Source of the DNA: Chromatiales bacterium
Lineage (GTDB): Bacteria > Pseudomonadota > Gammaproteobacteria > Steroidobacterales > BM003
DNA length: 48,889 nucleotides
Direction: 5' to 3'
Assembly: GCA_002868855.1 (NCBI GenBank)
Contig: PKUM01000244.1
Location: forward strand, 1-48,889
The notes beneath the pieces were generated by a model. That model saw only the letters and a list, made by a program, of their open reading frames with translations. It did no database searches and was not told the origin of the DNA. The stretch's first letter is position 1, and the number at the start of each line of letters is the position of its first letter. The translations under genes were made by a program, and so were the position numbers. Below, one piece after another: positions 40,072 through 48,835 of this stretch.

Positions 40072-41149
40072 GATCGATTAGCCTGATGTAATGCTGTGTG
40101 ACCGCGTCCAGTTGCTCGAGCGCAACCCATTCGTTGGCGCAGTGTGCCTGTTCGATATCGCCCGGCCCGAACACCAGTGCCGCAAGTCCGGCCGCCGAAA
40201 AAAGCGACGCTTCGGTCCAGAAGTTCACTGCATCGGTTGTCGGAAGCGCGTAGTGCTCGGCGAGTCGGTGTGCCGCGCGCTCGCGGTCCACGCCGGGCCC
40301 TGGCAGGGCCGGTCCGACAAATCCCTCTTGCCATCCGGCAACGTGCGCATCGGGCGCGAGTTGCCGTAGTTGTTCCAGCAGCCGCCGTCCGTCCTGGTCC
40401 GGCAATGGTCTTATGCCGAATCGCACTACGGCCTCGGCTGCGATTACGTTGGGTTTTACTCCGCCAGCGATAGTCCCGATGTTAAGCGGGATGCCTTTCA
40501 GCCCTTCGTATTCCCTGTGCTGCCGCTGTTGCGCGAACTCCAGCGCGCGCGTGCCCCAGCGGATGGCGCGGTGGATCGCGTTGTCCTCGAGAGCGCGAGC
40601 GGCTGAAGCGTGCCCCGCAATACCGCCGAAACCGATCGTTGCCGTAGCGATTCCGCGATGGGCCAGTACCGCTTTGGCGCCGGTGGGTTCCGCGACAATA
40701 GCGTTTTTAAAGCCATGGCTGGTGCCGAGGAAGCGGCGGATGCATCGGCTGTTCCCGGCTTCCTCGTCGGACGTGAAAAGCAGGGCAAGCGGCCCCCCTC
40801 GCTGCGCCGCTGCCGAGAGCATGCAAGCCGCCGCCCCCTTTATGTCGCAGGCACCGAGTCCGTATGCCCGATCCGGGGTGACCCGCAGTGCCAACGGATC
40901 ATCGCGCCAGCCGTCGGCGGCCGGAACCGTATCGACATGGAAATTGAAGACCGTGTCAGGCGAGCCGCGCGAGGCCAGCAGGCTGATACACCCATCGCCG
41001 TGATCCTCGCTGTGAAAATCGAATCCGCTCAGATTGTCACGCAGGTATGCGAAAAGGCCGCCCTCGTCGATGGAACGCGGCGGATTCCGCGTGTCGAATC
41101 CGACCAGAGCCTCGAGATGGTCGATGGTCTGCCGTTGCAGTTTGTTCAT
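40058..41149 (-). CDS. argE: M20 family deacetylase, probable N-acetylcitrulline/acetylornithine deacetylase
   Basis: [63 protein letters not shown]; start reassigned to ATG 41149 (ATGA overlap with argG). Confidence 0.88.
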   Translation of the reverse strand: MNKLQRQTIDHLEALVGFDTRNPPRSIDEGGLFAYLRDNLSGFDFHSEDHGDGCISLLASRGSPDTVFNFHVDTVPAADGWRDDPLALRVTPDRAYGLGACDIKGAAACMLSAAAQRGGPLALLFTSDEEAGNSRCIRRFLGTSHGFKNAIVAEPTGAKAVLAHRGIATATIGFGGIAGHASAARALEDNAIHRAIRWGTRALEFAQQRQHREYEGLKGIPLNIGTIAGGVKPNVIAAEAVVRFGIRPLPDQDGRRLLEQLRQLAPDAHVAGWQEGFVGPALPGPGVDRERAAHRLAEHYALPTTDAVNFWTEASLFSAAGLAALVFGPGDIEQAHCANEWVALEQLDAVTQHYIRLIDHDNR

Positions 41150-42363
41150 CTGTTCGGATTGTCCCCGGGTTGCGGATTCACGGCTGTCCACAGCGAGGAA
41201 CTCTGGCCGAATAACTTGATGAACCCTTCGGCCTCGGTAACCGACCAGTCAGCCGATTGCGCGTAGGTCGCCCCGGCGGAACGCAGAATATGCGGCGAAT
41301 CGATAGCCACCGCATCGACGCTGCCGCCGGTGGACTGTAGCGTAACCTCGCCGTTGACCACGCGCTGCGACGATGACAGGTACGCTTCCAGATCAGTTTT
41401 CAGCGGTTCGTAGAAAAATCCCTGATACAGCAATTCGACCCATTTCATCGCCGCAATCGGTTTGAACCCGTTCTGGTGGCGCGTCGAAACCGCTTCCTCG
41501 AGCGCGCGATGAGCGACGTGTAATGCTGTCAGCGCGGGAGCTTCAAATACGATCCGGCCTTTCAGCCCGATGACTGTATCGCCGGTGTACATGCCACGGC
41601 CCACGCCGTATGCGCCGAAGCGCTTGTTCAACACGGCGAGAATCTGCGGCCCCCCGAGTGTCTCCCCGTCTACGGAAACCGGCACGCCCTGTTTGAAACC
41701 GATTCGAACCTGCAATGGCTCGTCGGGCCATTGCGCCGCCGGACTCGTCAGTTGCCATGTGGCCGGGCCAGGCGTCTCCCATCGATCCACTTCCGAGCCC
41801 GATATTGTCACGCCCAGCAGATTTTCGTTCATCGTGTAGGTAGAGGTCTTGGCGCGAACGGAATACCCGTTTTTTTCCAGGTACGACTGCTCGTAGTCCC
41901 GGACATTGCTCTCCAGTTGCTGGATTTCGCGAATCGGAGCGATGATGTTGTAGTCCCCGAGTCCGCGCACGGTCAGATCGAACCGTACCTGGTCGTTACC
42001 CATCCCGGTGCAGCCATGGGCGAAATTTCGTGTACCGAGCTGGTCACATAGCTGCAGTGCTTTTTTCACTATCACATAACGATCGGAGCACAGGAGCGGG
42101 TACTGGTGCTGGTAAAAACAGCCACCCCAGAGCATTGGCAATACCACCTCGTCCCATACCTCGGCACCCGCATCGGCAACCTCGTGACGAAACGCTCCGA
42201 GTTCGTTCGCGCGGGCAGCGATATATGCGCGCTCCTTGGCCGTGACGCCGCCGGTATCGACAAACAACGTTGTAACCCGATAACCCTGTTCGGTCAGCCA
42301 CGGTACGCAGAAACTGGTGTCCAGACCGCCGGAGAATGCGAGCACGACCTGTTTATTACTCAT
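41146..42363 (-). CDS. argG: Argininosuccinate synthase
   Basis: [35 protein letters not shown]. Confidence 0.93.
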   Translation of the reverse strand: MSNKQVVLAFSGGLDTSFCVPWLTEQGYRVTTLFVDTGGVTAKERAYIAARANELGAFRHEVADAGAEVWDEVVLPMLWGGCFYQHQYPLLCSDRYVIVKKALQLCDQLGTRNFAHGCTGMGNDQVRFDLTVRGLGDYNIIAPIREIQQLESNVRDYEQSYLEKNGYSVRAKTSTYTMNENLLGVTISGSEVDRWETPGPATWQLTSPAAQWPDEPLQVRIGFKQGVPVSVDGETLGGPQILAVLNKRFGAYGVGRGMYTGDTVIGLKGRIVFEAPALTALHVAHRALEEAVSTRHQNGFKPIAAMKWVELLYQGFFYEPLKTDLEAYLSSSQRVVNGEVTLQSTGGSVDAVAIDSPHILRSAGATYAQSADWSVTEAEGFIKLFGQSSSLWTAVNPQPGDNPNR

Positions 42364-42381
42364 CTTTTTACCTTCGTCGGA

Positions 42382-43392
42382 TTAATTCGAGGGCGCCTGG
42401 CCGACCAGCGTCGCCATGAGGGCCTTCTGTACATGAAGCCGGTTCTCGGCTTCGTCGATGGCGATGCAGTAGTCTGCATCCATGACCCCATCGGTGACCT
42501 TCACGTTGCGCCGGCATGGCAGGCAATGGCTGAAGCGGGCATTGTTTGTGAGGTCCATTTTCCGCTCATCGACAATGAAATGGCGATGACGGTCGCGGAT
42601 CGGTTGCTCCTGGTCCCAGCGGCCGAAAAACGGCAAGGCGCCCCAGCTTTTTGCATAAACGAAGTCGGCGCCGGTATAAGCCGACTCGATGTCGTGGCTC
42701 AACGATACACTGCCGCCCGCGGCAGTTGCGTTTGCCTCCGCGGCCTGGATGTATCGTGGATCGAGGATATAGTCGGTGTTGGGGCATAGCAACGTGACGT
42801 CGAAGCCGAATTTGCTGGCAATCAGCAAGGCGGAATTGGCTACCGCGGTGTTGAGCGGGCGTGGATGGTAGGTCCAGGTAAGCACGAACTTGCGACCCGC
42901 CGCGGCGCCGAGATGCTCCTGTAAGGTCAGCATCAGCGCAAGTTCCTGGCACGGATGGGTAATTGTCTCCATGTTGATGACCGGGACCTCGGCGTGCTCG
43001 GCGAAGGCGCGGATCAGTCGATCCTCGCGATCTATCGACCAGTCCTGAAATTTGGGGAACGCCCGGATTGCGATCAGATCGCAGTACCTCGACAGCACCC
43101 TGGCCGCCTCGCGCACATGCTCCTCGGCCTCACCGTCCATAATTGCGCCGGTTTCGAACTCCAGTGGCCAGGCATCCCGCCCCGGTGCCAGCACTATCGC
43201 GTGCCCGCCAAGCTGGCGGGCGCCGATTTCGAACGATGACCGGGTCCGCAACGAGGGGTTGAAGAACATTAGCGCAATTGTCTTTCCGGCGAGGGCACTG
43301 CTGACCCTCCCGCTTTTGAGCGCGGCGGCATCGTCGAGCATTTGTTGCAGCTCGTCGCGACTCCAGTCCTCTGTGGTCAGGAAATGTCTCAC
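42382..43392 (-). CDS. argF': N-acetylornithine carbamoyltransferase (argF'-type AOTCase)
   Basis: FFNPSLRTRSSFEIGARQLGGHAIVL, MDGEAEEHVREAARVLSRYCDLI, INMETITHPCQELA, LTWTYHPRPLNTAVANSALLIA, AKSWGALPFFGRW, HCLPCRRNVKVTDGVMD, IDEAENRLHVQKALMA; closely matches the Xanthomonas enzyme from memory. Start proposed at GTG 43392 (SD AAGAGGG, 8-nt spacing); ORF extends to ATG 43419. Confidence 0.92.
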   Translation of the reverse strand: MRHFLTTEDWSRDELQQMLDDAAALKSGRVSSALAGKTIALMFFNPSLRTRSSFEIGARQLGGHAIVLAPGRDAWPLEFETGAIMDGEAEEHVREAARVLSRYCDLIAIRAFPKFQDWSIDREDRLIRAFAEHAEVPVINMETITHPCQELALMLTLQEHLGAAAGRKFVLTWTYHPRPLNTAVANSALLIASKFGFDVTLLCPNTDYILDPRYIQAAEANATAAGGSVSLSHDIESAYTGADFVYAKSWGALPFFGRWDQEQPIRDRHRHFIVDERKMDLTNNARFSHCLPCRRNVKVTDGVMDADYCIAIDEAENRLHVQKALMATLVGQAPSN

Positions 43393-43426
43393 GCCAATCG
43401 CCCTCTTATCTGGTTTCATGCTTCTT

Positions 43427-43459
43427 AAAACGAAAAAACCCAGCCTGTCGGGCCGGGTT
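43427..43459 (-). terminator. Intrinsic terminator in the argF' operon leader (attenuator)
   Basis: Minus strand AACCCGGCC-CGACA-GGCTGGGTT-TTTTCGTTTT; 9-bp stem with one G-U, followed by a T-rich tract, 35 nt upstream of the proposed argF' start. Confidence 0.85.
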
Positions 43460-43498
43460 GTCGGATATTTCTCAGGTGTTCCGTACGCGACCCAGCCT
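43451..43498 (-). promoter_or_regulatory. Candidate antiterminator: GGCTGGGT (43497-43490) pairing with ACCCGGCC (43458-43451)
   Basis: AGGCTGGGT at 43490-43498 exactly repeats the terminator 3' arm (43438-43446) and competes for the same 5' arm. Confidence 0.7.
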
Positions 43499-43502
43499 CA
43501 GG

Positions 43503-43568
43503 TTATTCCCTGCGGCGTCGGCGAAGTGTCTTGCCGGAACAAATAGGTTGTAGTATTGCGGCGCTCAT
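43503..43568 (-). CDS. Arginine leader peptide MSAAILQPICSGKTLRRRRRE (attenuation peptide)
   Basis: ATG AGC GCC GCA ATA CTA CAA CCT ATT TGT TCC GGC AAG ACA CTT CGC CGA CGC CGC AGG GAA TAA; five consecutive Arg codons at 43509-43523, just upstream of terminator/antiterminator elements. Confidence 0.82.
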   Translation of the reverse strand: MSAAILQPICSGKTLRRRRRE

Positions 43569-43663
43569 TCAGGTGCGTGACCGTATTTCGATGCTGTGCG
43601 GCTGCGCGTTAGTTAACACCATGCCCGCTGGGCACGCAAGCCCGGATTTCCGCAGAGGGTTCG

Positions 43664-44317
43664 ATGCAAATGACGGCAGTTATATTCGATCTCGACGGAA
43701 CCCTGCTCGACACTCTCGAGGATATCGCCGTCAGCGCCAACTCCGTGCTGCGCTCGCTGGATTACGAGGGCCATTCGGTGGCCGCGTTCAGGTCGTTCAT
43801 TGGCTCGGGCGTGGATGTGCTTTTCGAGCGTGCATTACCGCCTGCTGCCGCGGCCGACCGCCGCCTGATCGATCTGGCGGTCGAGCGTTTCCGCGTGGTG
43901 TACGCCGATGGCTGGCATATCAACAGCCGACCGTATGCCGGCATTGCCGCGCTTCTGGACAAGCTATGTGAGCGCGATGTGGCGTTGGCGGTGCTGACTA
44001 ACAAGCCGCACGAATTCGCCGTACAGTGCGTCGCCCACCTGCTGGGCGACTGGCATTTCGAAATCGTACTCGGGCACGACGCCGCATTGCCGGCAAAGCC
44101 CGATCCACAGGGTGCGCTGCGCATAGCGGCGACGCTGGGGATCGAACCGGCGACCATCAGGTTCGTCGGCGACTCGGGTATCGATATGGAAACGGCGCGG
44201 GCGGCGGGAATGCAAGGCGTTGGTGTAACGTGGGGTTTCCGCCCAGAGTCAGAGCTGCGTAGAAGCGGAGCAACCTGGCTTATCGACCGGCCCGAGCAAC
44301 TTCTGGCGCTACTTTAA
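43664..44317 (+). CDS. gph: HAD-family phosphoglycolate phosphatase
   Basis: VIFDLDGTLLDTLEDIA, VLTNKPHEFA, KPDPQGALRIA, FVGDSGIDMETARAAGM. Confidence 0.9.
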   Translation: MQMTAVIFDLDGTLLDTLEDIAVSANSVLRSLDYEGHSVAAFRSFIGSGVDVLFERALPPAAAADRRLIDLAVERFRVVYADGWHINSRPYAGIAALLDKLCERDVALAVLTNKPHEFAVQCVAHLLGDWHFEIVLGHDAALPAKPDPQGALRIAATLGIEPATIRFVGDSGIDMETARAAGMQGVGVTWGFRPESELRRSGATWLIDRPEQLLALL

Positions 44318-44398
44318 GCGCCCGGGTTTTCGGCGCGGCGTACTCAGGCCCGAATGCTCCCCTCGGCGGTGCTACAATGCCGCGCGCGGAATGACAGC

Positions 44399-44764
44399 AT
44401 GGATATTTACAAAAAATTTCATATCGAGGCAGCGCATCGGCTGCCGAATGTGCCGGAAGGCCACAAGTGTGCACGCCTGCACGGTCATTCGTATGCCCTG
44501 GAGATCCACGTCAGCGGTGAATTGCACCCGGAACTGGGCTGGGTGACCGATTTTGCCGATATCAAGAGCGCGTTTCAGCCACTTTTCGAGCAATTGGATC
44601 ATCGCTATCTCAATGACGTAGCCGGTCTGGAGAATCCGACCGCAGAAAACATCGCGCGCTGGCTCTGGGAGCGTTTGATCGATGCGCTGCCCGGACTGTC
44701 GCGGATTGTCATTCACGAGACCTGTACGTCCGGTGTTGTCTATCGCGGTCCGAATCGCGACTGA
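44399..44764 (+). CDS. queD: 6-Carboxytetrahydropterin synthase QueD / 6-pyruvoyltetrahydropterin synthase-like
   Basis: FHIEAAHRLPNVPEGHKCARLHGHSYALEI, GWVTDFADIK, LDHRYLND, NPTAENIARWLWERL, VIHET. Confidence 0.93.
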   Translation: MDIYKKFHIEAAHRLPNVPEGHKCARLHGHSYALEIHVSGELHPELGWVTDFADIKSAFQPLFEQLDHRYLNDVAGLENPTAENIARWLWERLIDALPGLSRIVIHETCTSGVVYRGPNRD

Positions 44765-44785
44765 GACCGGCACGGCGCGGCAATG

Positions 44786-44826
44786 CCCGGCTCGGGCGAC
44801 GGCCGCGTTGCCGGAGCCGGGTTTTT
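44786..44826 (+). terminator. Intrinsic terminator after queD
   Basis: CCCGGCTC-GGGCGAC-GGCCGC-GTTGCC-GGAGCCGGG-TTTTT; two stacked stems then a T run. Confidence 0.85.
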
Positions 44827-44860
44827 CGCCATTCAGGGATCTGGATCGTGGCGCCCATTG

Positions 44861-45412
44861 ATGTATCCTGATGCGGCCGTGGTGCCAAGGGGCTACTTGA
44901 TCGACGTGCATCTGATAACAAAAATCGTCACCGGGGGACAGACCGGCGTAGACCGCGGAGCGTTGGACGCAGCGCTCAAGATCGGATTTGCCTGCGGCGG
45001 CTGGTGTCCGGATGGGCGCAAGGCCGAAGACGGTGTCATCCCGACCATCTATCCACTGCAGCCGTTGCCCGGGGCCGGTTACAGCGGACGAACGCTGCGC
45101 AATGTCATCGACAGCGACGGTACGGCGATTTTGCATTTCGGCTTGTTGACCGGAGGCAGCCACCTGACTGCAGCCTGCTGCCGCAAGGCAGACAAGCCGT
45201 ATTTGCTCGTAGACTGCGATCGGCATTCGCGTGAGCAGACCGCCGCGCTCGTTGCCGAGTTTGCCGATGAGCATTCGGTCAGTGTGCTCAACATTGCCGG
45301 TCCGCGGGAAAGTCAGGCGCCGCGCGCGTATTCATTTGCCTTTGATGTCGTTACCCGCCTGCTGCTGGACTTTCAGCGCGAAAGGACGGTACCCGAGGCC
45401 GGCGCCGGGTAA
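44861..45412 (+). CDS. Putative molybdenum carrier (SLOG/Rossmann) family protein
   Basis: KIVTGGQTGVDRGALDAALKIGFACGGWCPDGRKAEDG, HFGLLTGGSHLTAACCRKADKPYLLVD; start placed after the queD terminator (ATG 44861 or later). Confidence 0.8.
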   Translation: MYPDAAVVPRGYLIDVHLITKIVTGGQTGVDRGALDAALKIGFACGGWCPDGRKAEDGVIPTIYPLQPLPGAGYSGRTLRNVIDSDGTAILHFGLLTGGSHLTAACCRKADKPYLLVDCDRHSREQTAALVAEFADEHSVSVLNIAGPRESQAPRAYSFAFDVVTRLLLDFQRERTVPEAGAG

Positions 45413-45424
45413 CGGTTCGTGCGG

Positions 45425-47500
45425 TCAGGCCGGCTCGGCAAGCTCGGCCGCCAACTCTTCCAGATTTGTGACCGGCGCCGAGCAATCGGTGCCGCGGCAA
45501 ATGTAGGCGACCGGCTCCGGGCGCGCAGCGCGTTGCGCAATCTCGGTCGGCAGTCCGGCCGCATCTTGCGGAATCGAAAACACCATGCGGCGAGGCGAGT
45601 AGAGCATATCGGCCACCGCGCGCCAGTCCGAGAGTTGTAACGGGTCGCCGCGCAGGATCACGGTTTCACCGGGTTGCAAGAGTTCTTCCAGGGCATTGAG
45701 GAGCGCGCAGTGGGCATGCGGATAGCGCTCCAGGGCCGCCCATGCCGCACGCAGGCTACGTTCAGCCGCCATCAGGTAGTCGCTGCGGGCGAGAAGATGG
45801 CCGAGGCGCACCAGCACGCGCGTCGCAATTCCCGCCCCCGCGGGCGTGGCGTCGTCGCTGAAGCTCTTTGGCCGGTGCACCAGTTTCTCGTGATCGTCGG
45901 CGGTGAAAAAGAAACCGCCATGGGTTTTGTCTTCGAAGTGTTCGAGCAGGCAGTCCGCAAGCTCGCACGCCCACTCGAGATCTTCGCTGCGCCACTCGGT
46001 CTGCAGCAGCTCGAGCAATCCGTCGGCCAGAAATGCATAGTCATCCAGATAGGCCGGAAAGCGGGCCCGGTCATCCTTGTGCACGGCCAGCAGGCGGCCA
46101 TCGCGCCATAGATTTTGGCGCAGGAAATCGCTGGCGTGACGCGCGGACTCGGCGAGTTCCGGACGATCCAGCGCGCGCGCTGCAATGGCCATGCCACGAA
46201 TCATCAGGCCGTTCCAGCCGGTCAGGACCTTTTCGTCGCGGCCCGGGTGAATCCGCTGGGCACGCGCTTGCAGCAGACACTTACGCGCGGCCTCCAGTTG
46301 CTCTTTTACCTGGCGCTCGGTCAGTTCTTTGACTCGCGCCAGTTCTTCGGTATCGATGGCCTGGTACAAGTGCCAGGCACCCTCGAAATTGGGAGCAGCG
46401 TTAAGACCATAGCGGGCAGCGAACAACGGGTATTGGTCGGCAGTCAGCAACTCAGCCACTTCCTCTTTGCGCCAGACGTAGAATTTTCCTTCCTCACCCT
46501 CTGAGTCGGCATCCAGCGTTGCATAGTAGCCGCCGTCCGCGCCCTGCATTTCCCTGATGATCCAGTCGGCTGTGGCGCCTGCAATCTCCCGGTAGAATTC
46601 ATCGCCGCTGGCGCGCCAAGCCTGCGCATAAAGTGCCAGCAGCGGTCCATTGTCATACAGCATTTTCTCGAAATGCGGGATCATCCAGCGCGAGTCGACC
46701 GAGTAGCGGCAAAATCCGCCGCCGAGCTGATCGTAAAGACCGCCTTTTGCCATGCTTTGCAACGTGTAAGTCGCCATGAACAGCGCCTGCACATCGGGAT
46801 TGTCAGTTCCCGCGCTGGCGCGCCAGTGCCGCAACAGGCGTTCGATACTGGTTGGATGGGGGAATTTCGGGGCATCGCCGAAGCCGCCATGGGTGCGATC
46901 GAAATCGCGTTCCAGCGCGGCCCGCGCGTTGCTGAGAACCGAACCGTCGAGTTCTTGTTCCGCCGCGGCAGGTGGCGGCACCAGTTTATCGTAGGTCGCG
47001 CGGATGGCGCTGGCGTGGTGCAGGATTTCGCTACGGTGTTCGCTGTAGTACTCGGCTACCCGCTGCAGCACCTCGGCAAACGCGGGGAGACCATGACGCG
47101 GTTGCGGCGGGAAGTAGGTGCCGCCGAAAAACGGCGTCTGGTCGTCGGGCGTCAGAAACATCGTCAGCGGCCAGCCGCCGGTTCTCTGGGCGAGGAACTG
47201 GTGCGCGGTCTGGTAGATCTTGTCGAGATCGGGGCGCTCTTCGCGATCGACCTTGACGTTGATGAACAAGTCATTCATCAATGCCGCGGTTGCCGGGTCT
47301 TCGAAAGACTCGTGGGCCATCACGTGGCACCAGTGGCATGCCGAGTAGCCGACCGAGAGCAGGATTGGCTTGTCCGCGGCGCGAGCCAGTTCGAGCGTCT
47401 CTTCGTTCCATGCCAGCCAGTGCACCGGGTTGTCTGCATGCTGCCGGAGATACGGGCTTGTTTCTTCGCCCAGGCGATTTTGTGAAACAGGCGTATCCAT
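45425..47500 (-). CDS. Thioredoxin domain-containing protein YyaL-like (DUF255)
   Basis: NRLGEETSPYLRQHADNPVHWLAWNEETL, GYSACHWCHVMAHESFEDPATAALMNDLFINVKVDREERPDLDKIYQ. Confidence 0.94.
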   Translation of the reverse strand: MDTPVSQNRLGEETSPYLRQHADNPVHWLAWNEETLELARAADKPILLSVGYSACHWCHVMAHESFEDPATAALMNDLFINVKVDREERPDLDKIYQTAHQFLAQRTGGWPLTMFLTPDDQTPFFGGTYFPPQPRHGLPAFAEVLQRVAEYYSEHRSEILHHASAIRATYDKLVPPPAAAEQELDGSVLSNARAALERDFDRTHGGFGDAPKFPHPTSIERLLRHWRASAGTDNPDVQALFMATYTLQSMAKGGLYDQLGGGFCRYSVDSRWMIPHFEKMLYDNGPLLALYAQAWRASGDEFYREIAGATADWIIREMQGADGGYYATLDADSEGEEGKFYVWRKEEVAELLTADQYPLFAARYGLNAAPNFEGAWHLYQAIDTEELARVKELTERQVKEQLEAARKCLLQARAQRIHPGRDEKVLTGWNGLMIRGMAIAARALDRPELAESARHASDFLRQNLWRDGRLLAVHKDDRARFPAYLDDYAFLADGLLELLQTEWRSEDLEWACELADCLLEHFEDKTHGGFFFTADDHEKLVHRPKSFSDDATPAGAGIATRVLVRLGHLLARSDYLMAAERSLRAAWAALERYPHAHCALLNALEELLQPGETVILRGDPLQLSDWRAVADMLYSPRRMVFSIPQDAAGLPTEIAQRAARPEPVAYICRGTDCSAPVTNLEELAAELAEPA

Positions 47501-47588
47501 ACCAAAAATATCCTTGCTCGACCGCGCTGAAGATTACAATGGCAACACTATACCGAAGCCGGTCGGTGGCCGCCGTGGTGACCAGAAT

Positions 47589-48803
47589 ATGAGCGAGACA
47601 ATAATTGATAGCACAAGCCGGTTTCCGGAATTGCGCCTGAAACGGCGCGAAGAGAAGCGGCTCAAGGCCGGACATCTGTGGGTGTTCAGTAACGAGATCG
47701 ATACGGCTACGACCCCTTTGCAGGGCATGGAGCCGGGTTCCGTTGTGACGCTGACGACGGCGAGTGGCCAGTTTCTTGCCTACGCCTACGCCAACCCATC
47801 GACGCTTATTTGTGCCCGGATTCTGTCACGCCGCAAGGAGCATGAGCCCGGACCCGGGCTTTTCGTGACCCGGATCCGTGCCGCGCTGGAGCTGCGCGAG
47901 CGGCTGTTTGCGGCTCCCTTTTACCGCCTGGTTCATGGTGAGTCGGATGGCCTGCCCGGTCTGATCGTTGACCGGTACGGCGATTACCTGGTCGTGCAGA
48001 TGCACACCGCGGGTATCGAGCGCTTTGGTAGCGAGATACTCGGGGCGCTCGAGAAGGAGCTGCGTCCGCGTGGGATCCTGCTGCGCAACGACGCCGCGTC
48101 GCGCGAGCTCGAGGGCTTGGCGCGCGAGGTGAAAGTAGCGGTCGGAGAAGTGCCCGACGAACTCGAGATCGAGGAGGGCGGTTGCCGGTTTATTGTCCCG
48201 GTAGCAGCCGGCCAGAAAACCGGCTGGTTTTACGACCAACGGGAAAACCGCGAACGGTTGCGCGGATTGACCGCGCAACGCACGGTGCTCGATGTGTGCA
48301 GTTATATTGGCGGCTGGGCGGTACAGGCCGGCGCCGGGGGGGCGAAAGAGATATGTTGCGTTGACGATTCCGCCCGCGCGCTTTCTTATTGCGAGCGCAA
48401 CGGGGCCGCCAACGGTCTTGACCTGGAGGTGCACAAGGCGGACGCTTTTGCCGCGATGCGCCGGTTCGCCGAGGAGCGGCGGCGCTTCGATGTCGTGGTA
48501 ATCGACCCCCCCGCCTTCGTCAAGCGGCGCAAGGACCTCGCCAAGGGCCGGGCCGGGTATCGAAAGCTCAACGAGCTTGCGGTCAGACTGCTGGCGCGTG
48601 ACGGTGTTCTGGTGAGTTGTTCCTGTTCGTATCACTTTCCCGAGCACGAATTGCTGGGCGTATTGCGCGATGCTGGCCGTCATCTCGGTCGCAACATCCA
48701 GATTTTCGCTTTCGGCTCGCAGGCATCGGATCACCCGGTCCACCCGGCGATCCCGGAAACCCGTTACCTGAAGTCGCTGTTCTGCCGGGTGACCGAATCA
48801 TGA
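47589..48803 (+). CDS. rlmI: Class I SAM-dependent 23S rRNA (cytosine) methyltransferase RlmI-like
   Basis: PUA-like KRLKAGHLWVFSNEI, GQKTGWFYDQRENRERL, DPPAFVKRRKDL, LVSCSCSYHF; start reassigned to ATG 47589. Confidence 0.9.
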   Translation: MSETIIDSTSRFPELRLKRREEKRLKAGHLWVFSNEIDTATTPLQGMEPGSVVTLTTASGQFLAYAYANPSTLICARILSRRKEHEPGPGLFVTRIRAALELRERLFAAPFYRLVHGESDGLPGLIVDRYGDYLVVQMHTAGIERFGSEILGALEKELRPRGILLRNDAASRELEGLAREVKVAVGEVPDELEIEEGGCRFIVPVAAGQKTGWFYDQRENRERLRGLTAQRTVLDVCSYIGGWAVQAGAGGAKEICCVDDSARALSYCERNGAANGLDLEVHKADAFAAMRRFAEERRRFDVVVIDPPAFVKRRKDLAKGRAGYRKLNELAVRLLARDGVLVSCSCSYHFPEHELLGVLRDAGRHLGRNIQIFAFGSQASDHPVHPAIPETRYLKSLFCRVTES

Positions 48804-48835
48804 CACCGGCGACAGCGGTGATAAACTAGCGCGCC

